A stretch of 50,485 bases of DNA from Limosilactobacillus portuensis (GTDB lineage Bacteria > Bacillota > Bacilli > Lactobacillales > Lactobacillaceae), in contig NZ_JABUXQ010000017.1 of assembly GCF_014838735.1 (NCBI RefSeq), forward strand, positions 1 through 50,485. The letters run 5' to 3'. Below the pieces are notes generated by a model. The model saw only the letters and a list, made by a program, of their open reading frames with translations, was not told where the DNA came from and did not search any database. A program made the translations under genes and the position numbers. Position 1 is the stretch's first letter. Every line of letters starts with the position of its first letter. This document shows positions 44,004 through 50,485 of the stretch, piece after piece.

Positions 44004-44027
44004 CCCACCCCTTCGGGTGGGATGTTT
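44004..44027. terminator. GC-rich hairpin behind the lipoprotein gene
   Basis: CCCACCC-CTTC-GGGTGGG is a strong hairpin; ATGTTTTA follows on the plus strand. Read on the minus strand it lies after the lipoprotein stop (44031) but lacks a U-run. It shares TTCGTCCCA(C/T)CC with the hairpin at 43657. Confidence 0.55.
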
Positions 44028-44030
44028 TAG

Positions 44031-44534
44031 TTACCACTGAGTGTTCTGATCATAGTCTGGGAAATTATCATTACCGTTATCCCATGCATTATCACGAGCA
44101 CTCACCCAATTCTGGAAGTTTTGAGTTTCGTTACCGTTAGCATCTTCAATGCCTCTTCTTACATTTTCTGCGTGCTGCATACTTGCAGTTTCGGCTTGAA
44201 CCTCGGGATCTCCTCCATTCGCCTCGCAGTATGCATCGTAAGAAGGATAACCTTTATAAGGAATATCATGCCAAGTACTTGGATCAGATTTATTAAACTT
44301 CCGCTGTGATGAAGCTTGTTGTTGAGTTTGACTGCTTGCTTTTTCACTCGAAGTAGAAACTGCATTACTAGATGAAGTGTTCTGCTTCTTTTTATTTTGT
44401 CTCTTGTGGTGTTTAACCACTTTGCTACTGCTTACCTTACTAGGTGAACTAGCTTTCTTTGTCGATTGATTACCACATGCTGCTAAGCTCATCCCCGCCA
44501 GAGCAACAGCGCAAATTAAACCTATTTTTTTCAC
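44031..44534 (-). CDS. Prophage lipoprotein
   Basis: This 167-residue lipoprotein has a signal peptide with the lipobox SLAAC, so Cys20 would be lipidated and membrane-anchored outside the cell. A Ser/Lys/Gln-rich linker (about residues 24-78) is followed by a C-terminal domain starting STWHDIPYKGYPSYDAYC. Small lipoproteins at this place in lactic phages (for example the Ltp type) block superinfecting phages, which is the best guess here. The start is GTG 44534 with AAAGGAG upstream. Confidence 0.82.
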   Translation of the reverse strand: MKKIGLICAVALAGMSLAACGNQSTKKASSPSKVSSSKVVKHHKRQNKKKQNTSSSNAVSTSSEKASSQTQQQASSQRKFNKSDPSTWHDIPYKGYPSYDAYCEANGGDPEVQAETASMQHAENVRRGIEDANGNETQNFQNWVSARDNAWDNGNDNFPDYDQNTQW

Positions 44535-44584
44535 GGCAGATTCTCCTTTTTTATATGTTATTTAATATTTTTTTGATGACATTG

Positions 44585-45355
44585 TTAGATAATTACAACT
44601 CCACGAATAATAAAGTCATCGTAATCGTGAATAACAATGTCAGAATATTTTTTGTTAAGTGATATTAATTTAATTTCATCGTTGTTATCTATATGAAGTT
44701 TCTTAACAAAAAACTCTCCATTTAATTCGGCAATGATAAATTGGTTATTCCTAACATTAGATTTGTCTATTTTGTTGACATAGATGATTTGCTGATTAGT
44801 AAAAATTGGTTCCATTGAATCTCCATTTACACGTACAGCAAAATCATGTTCCGGAACAACGCCTTCAACAATGACTTTCTCTGGTTTATCTTCATCTTGA
44901 GGAATGTATTCACCTGTTCCAGCAGAAACAGCACCATAAATATATACGATATGCTTATTCTCACCAATTAATGAAGAATAGGCATTTTTTTGTTTGTTTA
45001 GCTGATCAGATGCGTAATTGTAAACATTATTTTTACGATCTGAATTAAGTTGATTATAAATTTTTATGAGCTTAGTAGAATTTACATCGGATTGTTTTAA
45101 CGCTTCTTCAAGTTTTCGACTCCTATCTACATCAAATCCCATTAGCCAAGGTTCACTAACATTCAAAGTTTTAGCAAGTAAATATAAGCGTGGCTGATCT
45201 GGCGACTGTTTTCCACTAACATATTGAGATAGTGTACTTTTTCCCATACTAATGTCTAAAGATTTCTGAAAGGGTTTAGACATATTTAAAATGTCGACCT
45301 GCTTCAAATTTCTTTCGGACATTAACTGTTTTAATCTATCGGCAGTATTTTCCAT
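44585..45355 (-). CDS. CI-like phage repressor with S24 peptidase domain
   Basis: This 256-residue repressor has an N-terminal HTH (RLKQLMSERNLKQVDIL...GKSTLSQYVSGKQSPDQPRLYLLA) and a LexA/CI C-terminal autoprotease domain. The self-cleavage site is AVSAGTGEY (Ala-Gly), the catalytic serine is in GDSMEPIF and the lysine in EFFVKKL. It would keep the prophage silent and be cleaved after DNA damage. GGAG lies nine bases before the ATG. It is divergent from the Cro-like gene with two operators between them. Confidence 0.92.
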   Translation of the reverse strand: MENTADRLKQLMSERNLKQVDILNMSKPFQKSLDISMGKSTLSQYVSGKQSPDQPRLYLLAKTLNVSEPWLMGFDVDRSRKLEEALKQSDVNSTKLIKIYNQLNSDRKNNVYNYASDQLNKQKNAYSSLIGENKHIVYIYGAVSAGTGEYIPQDEDKPEKVIVEGVVPEHDFAVRVNGDSMEPIFTNQQIIYVNKIDKSNVRNNQFIIAELNGEFFVKKLHIDNNDEIKLISLNKKYSDIVIHDYDDFIIRGVVII

Positions 45356-45421
45356 GTCCGTTCTCCTTTTATAATATTATGGTTTTATTATAAGTTTGAT
45401 TGAATATAAGTTCAATAAATA

Positions 45422-45440
45422 AATTCACGATTTATGAACT
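45422..45440. promoter_or_regulatory. Phage operator O1
   Basis: AATTCA-N7-TGAACT is a 6-7-6 inverted repeat with one mismatch, in the CI-Cro interval. The same pattern recurs at 45487 and 45738. Confidence 0.75.
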
Positions 45441-45486
45441 TTTATATTGACAAAGATAAAAAGTCATAATATTATAATGAATGTAA

Positions 45487-45505
45487 AGTTCATGATATGT
45501 GAACT
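45487..45505. promoter_or_regulatory. Phage operator O2
   Basis: AGTTCA-N7-TGAACT is a perfect 6-7-6 inverted repeat immediately upstream of the cro-like gene. Two -10-like TATAAT elements lie in the interval near 45471 and 45370. Confidence 0.8.
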
Positions 45506-45528
45506 AGTCAAGAAAGGAGGAAAATGAT

Positions 45529-45753
45529 ATGAAATTTGACTATTCAAAATTGAACGGTCGAATAGTAGAAATTTTTGGAACACAATTGAATTTTGCAATG
45601 GCTATGGGATTATCAGAACGTAGCATTTCATTAAAGCTAAATAATAAAGTTTCGTGGAAAAATACAGAAATTGCAAAAGCTACAAAACTTCTAAAAATCA
45701 AATCTTCAGAAATACCAAAATATTTTTTTAGAGTTTTAGTTCACGAATCGTGA
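45529..45753 (+). CDS. Cro-like phage regulator (DUF739)
   Basis: This 74-residue protein starts MKFDYSKLNGRIVEIFGTQ and contains MAMGLSERSISLKLNNKVSWKNTEI, a helix-turn-helix seen in DUF739 Cro-like proteins of Gram-positive phages. GAAAGGAGG precedes the ATG. It competes with CI at the operators. Its final codons lie inside operator O3. Confidence 0.88.
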   Translation: MKFDYSKLNGRIVEIFGTQLNFAMAMGLSERSISLKLNNKVSWKNTEIAKATKLLKIKSSEIPKYFFRVLVHES

Positions 45754-45756
45754 ACT
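45738..45756. promoter_or_regulatory. Phage operator O3
   Basis: AGTTCA-CGAATCG-TGAACT is a perfect 6-7-6 repeat, extended symmetrically to TTTTAGTTCA and TGAACTAAAA. It covers the last codons and stop of the cro-like gene, so bound CI could block read-through into the early genes. Confidence 0.8.
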
Positions 45757-45824
45757 AAAACGTGCTGTAAAGAAAAAAATACGTACTTAGAAGGCGAGCA
45801 AATGGAAAGGGTTAAGGATAAACA

Positions 45825-45848
45825 AAAAAAGGAACCCCTAAAGGTTCC
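45825..45848 (-). terminator. Terminator of the minus-strand gene at 45887
   Basis: On the minus strand GGAACC-TTTAGG-GGTTCC is followed by a run of seven T. Confidence 0.85.
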
Positions 45849-45886
45849 AGTGAAAATTGATAAAGAATCGGCCAAAAAATCTATTA

Positions 45887-46111
45887 TTAATTTTCATCAA
45901 AGTCTAAAAATGATTTAATCGCATCTTTAACTAAGTTATCCATGCGTTGCTGTTGGTAAATGTGCTCGTAATTTATCTTCAAGTCTTCTGGATTAACAGT
46001 ATTTTGAATTGCAACATCTTGCAGCTGTTGGCTAACCTCAGGACTATCAAAATTCTTGTTGAATTCCTTAATGAATTGCGACCAACGTTTTTCAAATTCT
46101 TCTTTAGTCAT
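45887..46111 (-). CDS. Prophage minus-strand cargo protein (74 aa)
   Basis: This 74-residue, charged, mainly helical protein starts MTKEEFEKRWSQFIKEF and ends KSFLDFDEN. No family is recognised. AAAGGTGG precedes ATG 46111 by eight bases, and TGCTATAAT (46142-46135 minus) is an extended -10 close upstream. It has its own terminator, so it is an independent unit set against the early operon direction. Confidence 0.72.
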   Translation of the reverse strand: MTKEEFEKRWSQFIKEFNKNFDSPEVSQQLQDVAIQNTVNPEDLKINYEHIYQQQRMDNLVKDAIKSFLDFDEN

Positions 46112-46200
46112 ATACTTCACCACCTTTCTAGGTGATTATAGCAAACGTGTTGTAAAGAAATGGTCAAACAAGGAGGTGTAGGGAAAGTGGGTCAATCAAA

Positions 46201-46386
46201 TTGACCGAGTTGCTTTCTAAACAGCAACTTGCTAAATCACAAGGAAAATCCTTGAAAGATGTTGGCCGTGAATCTGGGGTTGGCGAAAATGCTATATACC
46301 GTTGGAACAAGGTTCCATCTAAGATTGCAACATTGATTAAGGTTGCAAAGGCTCTGGGAGTTGATTACAAATTACTACTGCCATAA
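46201..46386 (+). CDS. Small HTH protein, start region possibly damaged
   Basis: The 61 codons encode an HTH of the XRE kind (SKQQLAKSQGKSLKDVGRESGVGENAIYRWNKVPS), like small phage transcription factors. The strong site AAGGAGGTG (46170-46178) lies nine bases before GTG 46187, which reads VGQSN then stop. The HTH frame begins only at TTG 46201, 24 bases from that site. One added base would fuse VGQS to LTELLSKQQ, so a single-base deletion is likely, or the TTG start is used weakly. Confidence 0.65.
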   Translation: MTELLSKQQLAKSQGKSLKDVGRESGVGENAIYRWNKVPSKIATLIKVAKALGVDYKLLLP

Positions 46387-46400
46387 AGGAGGACAAATAA

Positions 46401-47201
46401 ATGACAACTCAATTAAGGGTAATTGGTAGAGAACAAATTGGCAAAATCAAGTTCACTGGAATTGAAGGTGGATTTGGTAATGATAAGAAAGCCATGTTGG
46501 TTAAGGATATTGCAAAGATTCATAACCAACCTTTAAAGGAAATTAACCGTCGGATTAATGACAATCGGAAACGATTCAAAGATGGAATTGACCTAATTGA
46601 TTTTCTAAGTGGCTCAGACCCACTTAGAAACTTTGCAGTAGAAAATGGACTGATTGGTAGCAATCGAACGCAACATGTTTACCTCTTAAGTGAACGTGGC
46701 TATGCCAAGCTTCTTAAAATTCTCGATGATGATAAAGCTTGGGACATTTATGACCAGCTTGTTGATAATTACTTCAATATGCGAGTAGCGATTAAGAACA
46801 ATGAACCATCCCTGGTTCAGCAATGCCGTCTTCAAATTATGGAAGATAATGCGGCTACCCGAAAAGCAAGCATCATGTACAAGATTGCGATGGCAACCGA
46901 ATCTGATTCAAGCCGTCAATCATTATTAGCTCAGGCGGCTAAAGAATTAACAGGAGAAATGATCATCCCCTCGATGAAACAAAAAGAATACAGTGCTACT
47001 GAAGTTGGTAAGCAACTTGGCATTACTTCTAATATGGTTGGTCGAATTGCTAATAAGTTAGGAATCAAGGCTGAGCAACCAGGTCAGAACGAGTATGGTC
47101 GTTGGAGTAATAGTAAATCCCGCTATTCAGATAAAGAAGTACCTCAATGGTTATATTTTGATAAAGGTGTTCAAGCCGTAAAGAGCGGGATGGAGGAATA
47201 A
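46401..47201 (+). CDS. Phage antirepressor (ORF6N-type N-terminus)
   Basis: This 266-residue protein has an N-terminal ORF6N/Bro-like DNA-binding region (LVKDIAKIHNQPLKEINRRINDNRKRF and VYLLSERGYAKLLKIL). The C-terminal region contains a second helix-turn-helix (YSATEVGKQLGITSNMVGRIANKLGI) as in KilAC/antirepressor proteins. It would relieve CI repression or act in early control. GGAGGAC precedes the ATG. Confidence 0.87.
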   Translation: MTTQLRVIGREQIGKIKFTGIEGGFGNDKKAMLVKDIAKIHNQPLKEINRRINDNRKRFKDGIDLIDFLSGSDPLRNFAVENGLIGSNRTQHVYLLSERGYAKLLKILDDDKAWDIYDQLVDNYFNMRVAIKNNEPSLVQQCRLQIMEDNAATRKASIMYKIAMATESDSSRQSLLAQAAKELTGEMIIPSMKQKEYSATEVGKQLGITSNMVGRIANKLGIKAEQPGQNEYGRWSNSKSRYSDKEVPQWLYFDKGVQAVKSGMEE

Positions 47202-47223
47202 ATAAGAAAGGAATGTTAATTAT

Positions 47224-47346
47224 ATGGACTTAGAACTTTATAAAGCATTACGCGATTACATCTTGGATTTGATGAAAATAAAAAGAGCTAGCTTAAGTCC
47301 TAAAGATTTAAGCCAGCTGCTAAAAGAATTACGTCAATTACGCTAA
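47224..47346 (+). CDS. Small prophage ORF (40 aa)
   Basis: The 40-residue peptide starts MDLELYKALRDYILDLMKIK, is helical and amphipathic, and ends KELRQLR. AAAGGA lies about a dozen bases before the ATG, a loose spacing. It sits in the gap after the antirepressor and overlaps the next minus-strand gene by nine bases. Function is unknown. Confidence 0.5.
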   Translation: MDLELYKALRDYILDLMKIKRASLSPKDLSQLLKELRQLR

Positions 47347-47586
47347 ATCATCAAATTCATCGTGTGGGAAGAAATGCAAGGATTCAATCACTCCAGGTCG
47401 AATAGTAACAGTATCAGTTTTACCTACAAAGCTTACTTCTGATACAACGCCATTCAATGAGAATGATGAAAAGTCTTTTTCAATTGTTTGCTTTTCGTCC
47501 TCTACTACAGAATAAAACTCGATTTTAACTAGTTTAGTAACTCTTAATGGATCATGACGATTCTTTTGAAAAATATCAACATCCAT
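47338..47586 (-). CDS. Prophage minus-strand cargo protein (82 aa)
   Basis: This 82-residue acidic, strand-rich protein starts MDVDIFQKNRHDPLRVTKLV and ends HDEFDDLA. No family is recognised. AAAGGTGG lies nine bases before the ATG, as in the gene at 46111. A promoter is less clear (TATAAA or GATAAAAT nearby). It overlaps the plus-strand 40-aa ORF by nine bases at its 3' end. Confidence 0.68.
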   Translation of the reverse strand: MDVDIFQKNRHDPLRVTKLVKIEFYSVVEDEKQTIEKDFSSFSLNGVVSEVSFVGKTDTVTIRPGVIESLHFFPHDEFDDLA

Positions 47587-47645
47587 ATATTTTCACCACC
47601 TTTATATTGACCTGTTTTTAATTTTATCAGAAAGGAGGCAACGCG

Positions 47646-47849
47646 ATGCCAGAAACATTAAGTGGACGTGAACGTATTATTAATTACTTAGCTGACCATG
47701 ATATTTCTCGTGCACAGCTTGCAACTATGTATGGCATGAACAAGCAAGATGTGTCTGATTACTTGGCTGGTCGGAAGAAAAATCCAGCCGCTAATAAATT
47801 CATTATTACGTTGATTAAAGACTTTGGAATTAAATATGAAAGGAAGTGA
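47646..47849 (+). CDS. Small HTH (XRE) phage protein
   Basis: This 67-residue protein has a helix-turn-helix in LADHDISRAQLATMYGMNKQDVSDYLAGRKKNPAANKFI. GAAAGGAGG precedes the ATG. Similar short HTH proteins are common in lactobacillus phage early regions, probably as accessory regulators. Confidence 0.8.
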   Translation: MPETLSGRERIINYLADHDISRAQLATMYGMNKQDVSDYLAGRKKNPAANKFIITLIKDFGIKYERK

Positions 47850-47853
47850 TGTC

Positions 47854-48138
47854 ATGAAACCGTCAGAAGAATTTCTGAAAGCATTCGCTAATGAAGAAAA
47901 GCGCTTAGCACATGAGGTTGCAAAAGTAGATCCTCATAAGCCAAACGCCTATCAACAAGTAATTAAATTAGCACGTGAATATTCAGATTATTTTGACCGA
48001 AATGGTCAGCCAATGCTTGCCATTGAATTCAGAGAGTTTATTAAAGGGTGTTTTGCAAAGAAAGTTAACGCAAGTAGTACCGCATCTCTTGGAATTCGTG
48101 AGCTACTTCAACGAGCTGTTGACGGTTTTCGTCCGTAA
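47854..48138 (+). CDS. Phage early-region hypothetical protein (94 aa)
   Basis: The first 70 residues (MKPSEEFLKAFANEEKRLA to EFREFIKGCFAKK) are helical and coherent. The last 23 (NASSTASLGIRELLQRAVDGFRP) are read across the 3' end of a minus-strand gene and may be a run-on after loss of the original stop. AAAGGAAG precedes ATG 47854. No family is recognised. Confidence 0.65.
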   Translation: MKPSEEFLKAFANEEKRLAHEVAKVDPHKPNAYQQVIKLAREYSDYFDRNGQPMLAIEFREFIKGCFAKKVNASSTASLGIRELLQRAVDGFRP

Positions 48139-48409
48139 GTCGTTGCTTTGCTTTCAATGTTTCTACAATTGCAATAAAAGCTTTTATATCAGCGATGAAA
48201 TCATTATATTTTCCAGGATCTCTAACAGTGCTGGTTTCACTAAAAAGACTTTGGAAACTATCAAAGTTCTTTTTGAACAGATTAAAACGAAACTCTAACT
48301 GTTTGGCATGTGCTTTATCAGTAGTTAGTCCTTCAACGATTCCATCAATGTCATCAAGCAATAGTTGCTGATATGTAGGAGCTAAGTCTGCGTATAGTTC
48401 TGAATCCAT
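48065..48409 (-). CDS. Prophage minus-strand cargo protein (114 aa)
   Basis: This 114-residue, highly helical and charged protein starts MDSELYADLAPTYQQLLLDD. No family is recognised. AAAGAGG precedes the ATG and TGTTATAAT (48450-48442 minus) is an extended -10 upstream. Its 3' end overlaps the plus-strand gene by 74 bases, an unusually long convergent overlap. Confidence 0.7.
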   Translation of the reverse strand: MDSELYADLAPTYQQLLLDDIDGIVEGLTTDKAHAKQLEFRFNLFKKNFDSFQSLFSETSTVRDPGKYNDFIADIKAFIAIVETLKAKQRLTDENRQQLVEVAHEFQEMRYYLR

Positions 48410-48472
48410 AATATCTGCCTCTTTTCATAGAAGATGGCCTAATTATAACAAAACAAAAAGGAAGTGATGAGG

Positions 48473-48673
48473 ATGGCAAAGAAAAAAACTGAGGGTGTGG
48501 TTGTACTAATCTGGCTAACAATTAGTACAGTGTTTGAAATAATTACAATAATTGCTTTCTTAATCTGGAAAACAAAAATAGCGCTATTCTTTTTGAGTGC
48601 TCAAACAGTGCTATGGATTTTGATGATTTTGTTGTTCTGGTTATGGAAAAGAAGCTTGAAGAAGCTACTGTAA
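48473..48673 (+). CDS. Small phage membrane protein (66 aa)
   Basis: Two membrane spans (VVVLIWLTISTVFEIITIIAFLIW and LFFLSAQTVLWILMILLFWLW) lie between basic ends. ATG 48473 is 10 bases after AAAGGA; two upstream in-frame starts are too close to that site. Function is unknown. Confidence 0.68.
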   Translation: MAKKKTEGVVVLIWLTISTVFEIITIIAFLIWKTKIALFFLSAQTVLWILMILLFWLWKRSLKKLL

Positions 48674-49069
48674 GTGCATTGTATCTTCAACAATTTTTGC
48701 AATAACTTGAGAAGCAATGTTAGAAACAAGACTGACAGATACACTAGTAAACTTACCGGTAATACTTTTTGTTTTACTCCAAACTTTTGGATCACGAATG
48801 TTATCCAGAAATTCGTGACCTTTCCAAGTAATAGAGTAAACGTATATATCTCCGATGGTGTTATTAGCGGGACATAATTTCCCGTTTATATAACCTCCTT
48901 CAATAAGCTTGGAGACCGTGTAAATGAATTCATCATGTCCTAAGGATTTATAGCTTTCGAAAGTTGCTAAACCATTAGGAGACCATATATTAGTTTGTGA
49001 TCCATCCCATGTTAAACAGCTTTCTAAATCAAGCATAACCATACGAATACTATCAGTTTTTAATTTCAA
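48665..49069 (-). CDS. DUF2513-like prophage protein
   Basis: This 134-residue protein starts MKLKTDSIRMVMLDLESCL and contains KLIEGGYINGK and VYSITWKGHEFLDNIRDPKVW, the pattern of DUF2513 winged-helix-like proteins found in phages and mobile elements. The start is TTG 49069, eight bases after AAAGGAAG. TGGTATAAT (49103-49095 minus) is its likely extended -10. It overlaps the membrane-protein gene by nine bases at the 3' ends. Function is unknown. Confidence 0.78.
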   Translation of the reverse strand: MKLKTDSIRMVMLDLESCLTWDGSQTNIWSPNGLATFESYKSLGHDEFIYTVSKLIEGGYINGKLCPANNTIGDIYVYSITWKGHEFLDNIRDPKVWSKTKSITGKFTSVSVSLVSNIASQVIAKIVEDTMHLQ

Positions 49070-49137
49070 TTTTATTACTTCCTTTCTAGGAAGAATTATA
49101 CCAAAGCATTTTGAAGTGGAAATGAAAGGAAGCAATT

Positions 49138-50076
49138 ATCACGAACGAATTAGAACCGTTATCCAATAATTTAGACAAGATTACTACTGAAATCAAAACT
49201 TACCAGTCAATTGGTGGACAAGCTATTTTTGAAATTGGACGTCGGTTGAAATGGGTTAAAGAACACGATTTAGCTCATGGTCAATTTATTAATTGGCTCC
49301 AGTCCTTAAAAATAGATCGTTTTCAAGCAGCACATTTCATCAAGATTGTTGAAGAACTTCAATCAAATGTGGGTACGTACACACATTTGGGAGCAAAAGC
49401 TCTTTATCTTATCGCAACCATGCCACCAGAAGAGCGGAATAAGCCTCAGCAATTATCTAACGGCAAAACAAAAAAGCCTGAAGACATGACCGTTCGGGAG
49501 CTTCGTGAAACTAAACGTAAGCTTAAGCAACGTGAGCAAGAATTGTCTGCTAAAGATGCTCAAATAGCAGACCAGCAGGCTGAACTTGAAGAAAATCGCA
49601 AAGCACAAGTAGAGCTTACCAATCAACTCCGCGAAGCTTCAAACAGTCAACCAGCTCCTAAAGTAATTACAAAGACAGTTACTAAAGAGGTGCAGGTTGA
49701 ACCTGATGACTATGAGCAACTTAAGCAAGAAAAGAAGCAATTAGAAGAAAAATTCAGTAAAGCAGCTGGTGAACTTGATAGGGTCACTAATAGACTTAAA
49801 GATTACGAGGATGCAGAACACCAAGAACATAGAGCTAATCATTGGAAAAATCAAGGACGTGTGAGTGTCTATAAACTTCGTAGTAATATTCATAATTTTT
49901 TGATTACTAATGAAATTGGATCGGAAGATCGTGAAGCAGCCCTTGATTCTGGTAAAGCAGCGTTGGAAAGCCTGAATAAAGCATTAGATGATTTACAGTC
50001 ATGGATTGATGATAAGCGGTCAATTACTGGGGGTCGTCGAACTGTAAATACATTAGAAGGAGAGATTATCAAATGA
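49138..50076 (+). CDS. DUF3102 phage protein, apparent ATC start
   Basis: This protein of about 312 residues has an N-terminal DUF3102 region (NNLDKITTEIKTYQSIGGQAIFEIGRRLKWVKE) and a long charged coiled-coil (about residues 120-260). Family members usually begin MTNEL followed by this sequence. Here TNELEPLSNN is preceded by ATC at 49138, correctly spaced from GAAAGGAAG, and no ATG, GTG or TTG is available upstream in frame. The first standard start (TTG 49246) would cut off most of the DUF3102 domain. Either ATC is used as a rare start or the start was mutated. The function of the family is not established. Confidence 0.75.
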   Translation: MTNELEPLSNNLDKITTEIKTYQSIGGQAIFEIGRRLKWVKEHDLAHGQFINWLQSLKIDRFQAAHFIKIVEELQSNVGTYTHLGAKALYLIATMPPEERNKPQQLSNGKTKKPEDMTVRELRETKRKLKQREQELSAKDAQIADQQAELEENRKAQVELTNQLREASNSQPAPKVITKTVTKEVQVEPDDYEQLKQEKKQLEEKFSKAAGELDRVTNRLKDYEDAEHQEHRANHWKNQGRVSVYKLRSNIHNFLITNEIGSEDREAALDSGKAALESLNKALDDLQSWIDDKRSITGGRRTVNTLEGEIIK

Positions 50077-50405
50077 TTAGAAATAGTGAGATTGTAGGGA
50101 AGAGCACGGGTCACGTAGCACAGAAGAAAAGAACTCAACCAATGGCCGAAATGGTTACGTCAATTGATGAATTAGATACGCGGGTTACCAGTCTTGAAGA
50201 TACTATGCGAATTAATGGAACGCAGGAGTATAGGATTCATGAAGAGGGTAAAACTTCGGTAATTAAGGCATTGGGCGGAAAAGATACACCAGCATATAAA
50301 CAACTAGGAAGGAAGGTGTTCTCAGCTATTTGGAGTGAATTTAAGCATTATTTTGATATTCCACTGTCAACACCGATTTTAAAATGTAGGATTTCACCGG
50401 TTTAA
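50073..50405 (+). pseudogene. ORF6C-domain phage protein truncated by an IS21-like element
   Basis: The start ATG overlaps the stop of the preceding gene (ATGA). The body contains the ORF6C signature ALGGKDTPAYKQLGRKVFSAIWSEFKHYF. After FDIP the frame runs into IS sequence at about 50365 and ends ILKCRISPV at 50405, so the C-terminal end of the native protein is missing. ORF6C domains occur in phage antirepressor-like proteins. Confidence 0.8.
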
Positions 50406-50485
50406 AAATGTCGTTTTTCACCGATTTACTTTTGTGTCTTTGTGTGTTCTTGATAATCTTTCATTCGATATGATTTTCCAGTAAT
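50365..50485 (-). mobile_element. End of an IS21-family insertion sequence
   Basis: From TGTCAACACCG (50365) the sequence has three spaced copies of CACCG(A/G)TTT with AAAATGT between them, the pattern of terminal transposase-binding repeats in IS21-like elements. Inside is the C-terminal end of a gene on the minus strand (50426-50485). The element continues past the window. Confidence 0.7.
50426..50485 (-). CDS. IstB-like transposition ATPase, C-terminal fragment
   Basis: Only 19 residues are in the window: ITGKSYRMKDYQEHTKTQK, then TAA at 50428-50426. GKSYRMKDYQ is like the C-terminus of IstB helper ATPases of IS21-family elements. Its position next to the terminal repeats supports this. 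The identification is short-range and should be checked beyond the window edge. Confidence 0.55.
   Translation of the reverse strand: MTGKSYRMKDYQEHTKTQK

Noticed and set aside
43768-44140. Plus-strand ORFs opposite the membrane-protein and lipoprotein genes
   Set aside because: They are antisense shadows; the minus-strand genes have membrane spans, a lipobox and binding sites.
45802-45918. 38-codon plus-strand ORF with AGAAGG upstream
   Set aside because: It overlaps the terminator and the 3' end of a minus-strand gene, and its peptide is low-complexity and lysine-rich.

Overview
The window looks like the chromosome of a heterofermentative lactobacillus of the Limosilactobacillus (L. reuteri) type. 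Evidence is the low-GC Gram-positive gene style, the SufCDSUB operon, a SAM-III (SMK) riboswitch on metK, a leucine T-box on leuS, LysM/aggregation-promoting-factor surface proteins, PepV, and closely spaced tRNA genes behind a 5S rRNA. The species is not certain from this sequence alone.

Layout. 30-1053 is the 3' end of an rRNA operon (5S plus nine tRNAs). 1793-5645 holds the anaerobic ribonucleotide reductase pair nrdD-nrdG and a frameshifted SufD-like gene. 6000-10888 holds two near-duplicate LysM/Apf surface proteins, each with a WalR-like box in its promoter and a covarying RNA structure behind it; a UPF0145 protein, a thioesterase and a PEP carboxykinase-like protein lie between them. 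11333-16824 is the Fe-S assembly operon sufC-D-S-U-B plus a DUF59 (SufT-like) gene. 16901-24086 holds an aldo/keto reductase, Hsp20 under a CIRCE operator, membrane proteins, an amino-acid permease, a PerR/Fur-like repressor divergent from an MFS exporter, and a DNA glycosylase. 24146-28171 holds riboswitch-controlled metK and leuS. 28473-41066 holds cell-envelope and general metabolism genes, a frameshifted L,D-transpeptidase, an internally deleted organophosphate transporter, and an unassigned ~335-nt structured RNA. Three copies of one intergenic repeat ending in terminator hairpins are spread through 28181-36434.

From tRNA-Leu(CAG) (41127-41210) to the window end is the integrase-proximal part of a temperate prophage. 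The lysogeny side (minus strand) has integrase, an AbiF-type HEPN protein with its own small RNA, a membrane protein, a lipoprotein and a CI-like repressor. The early side (plus strand) has a Cro-like protein, antirepressor, small HTH proteins and a DUF3102 protein. Four minus-strand single genes are interleaved with the early genes, three of them with visible promoters of their own. The last 121 bases are one end of an IS21-like insertion that cuts an ORF6C gene, so the prophage is probably defective.

The most interesting system is the AbiF/ncRNA module (42555-43628, minus strand). A promoter drives a ~75-80 nt RNA whose terminator hairpin contains the Shine-Dalgarno sequence of abiF, and the TTG start codon lies in the terminator U-tract. 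The toxin-like HEPN nuclease is thus kept off at both transcription and translation by the RNA in front of it.
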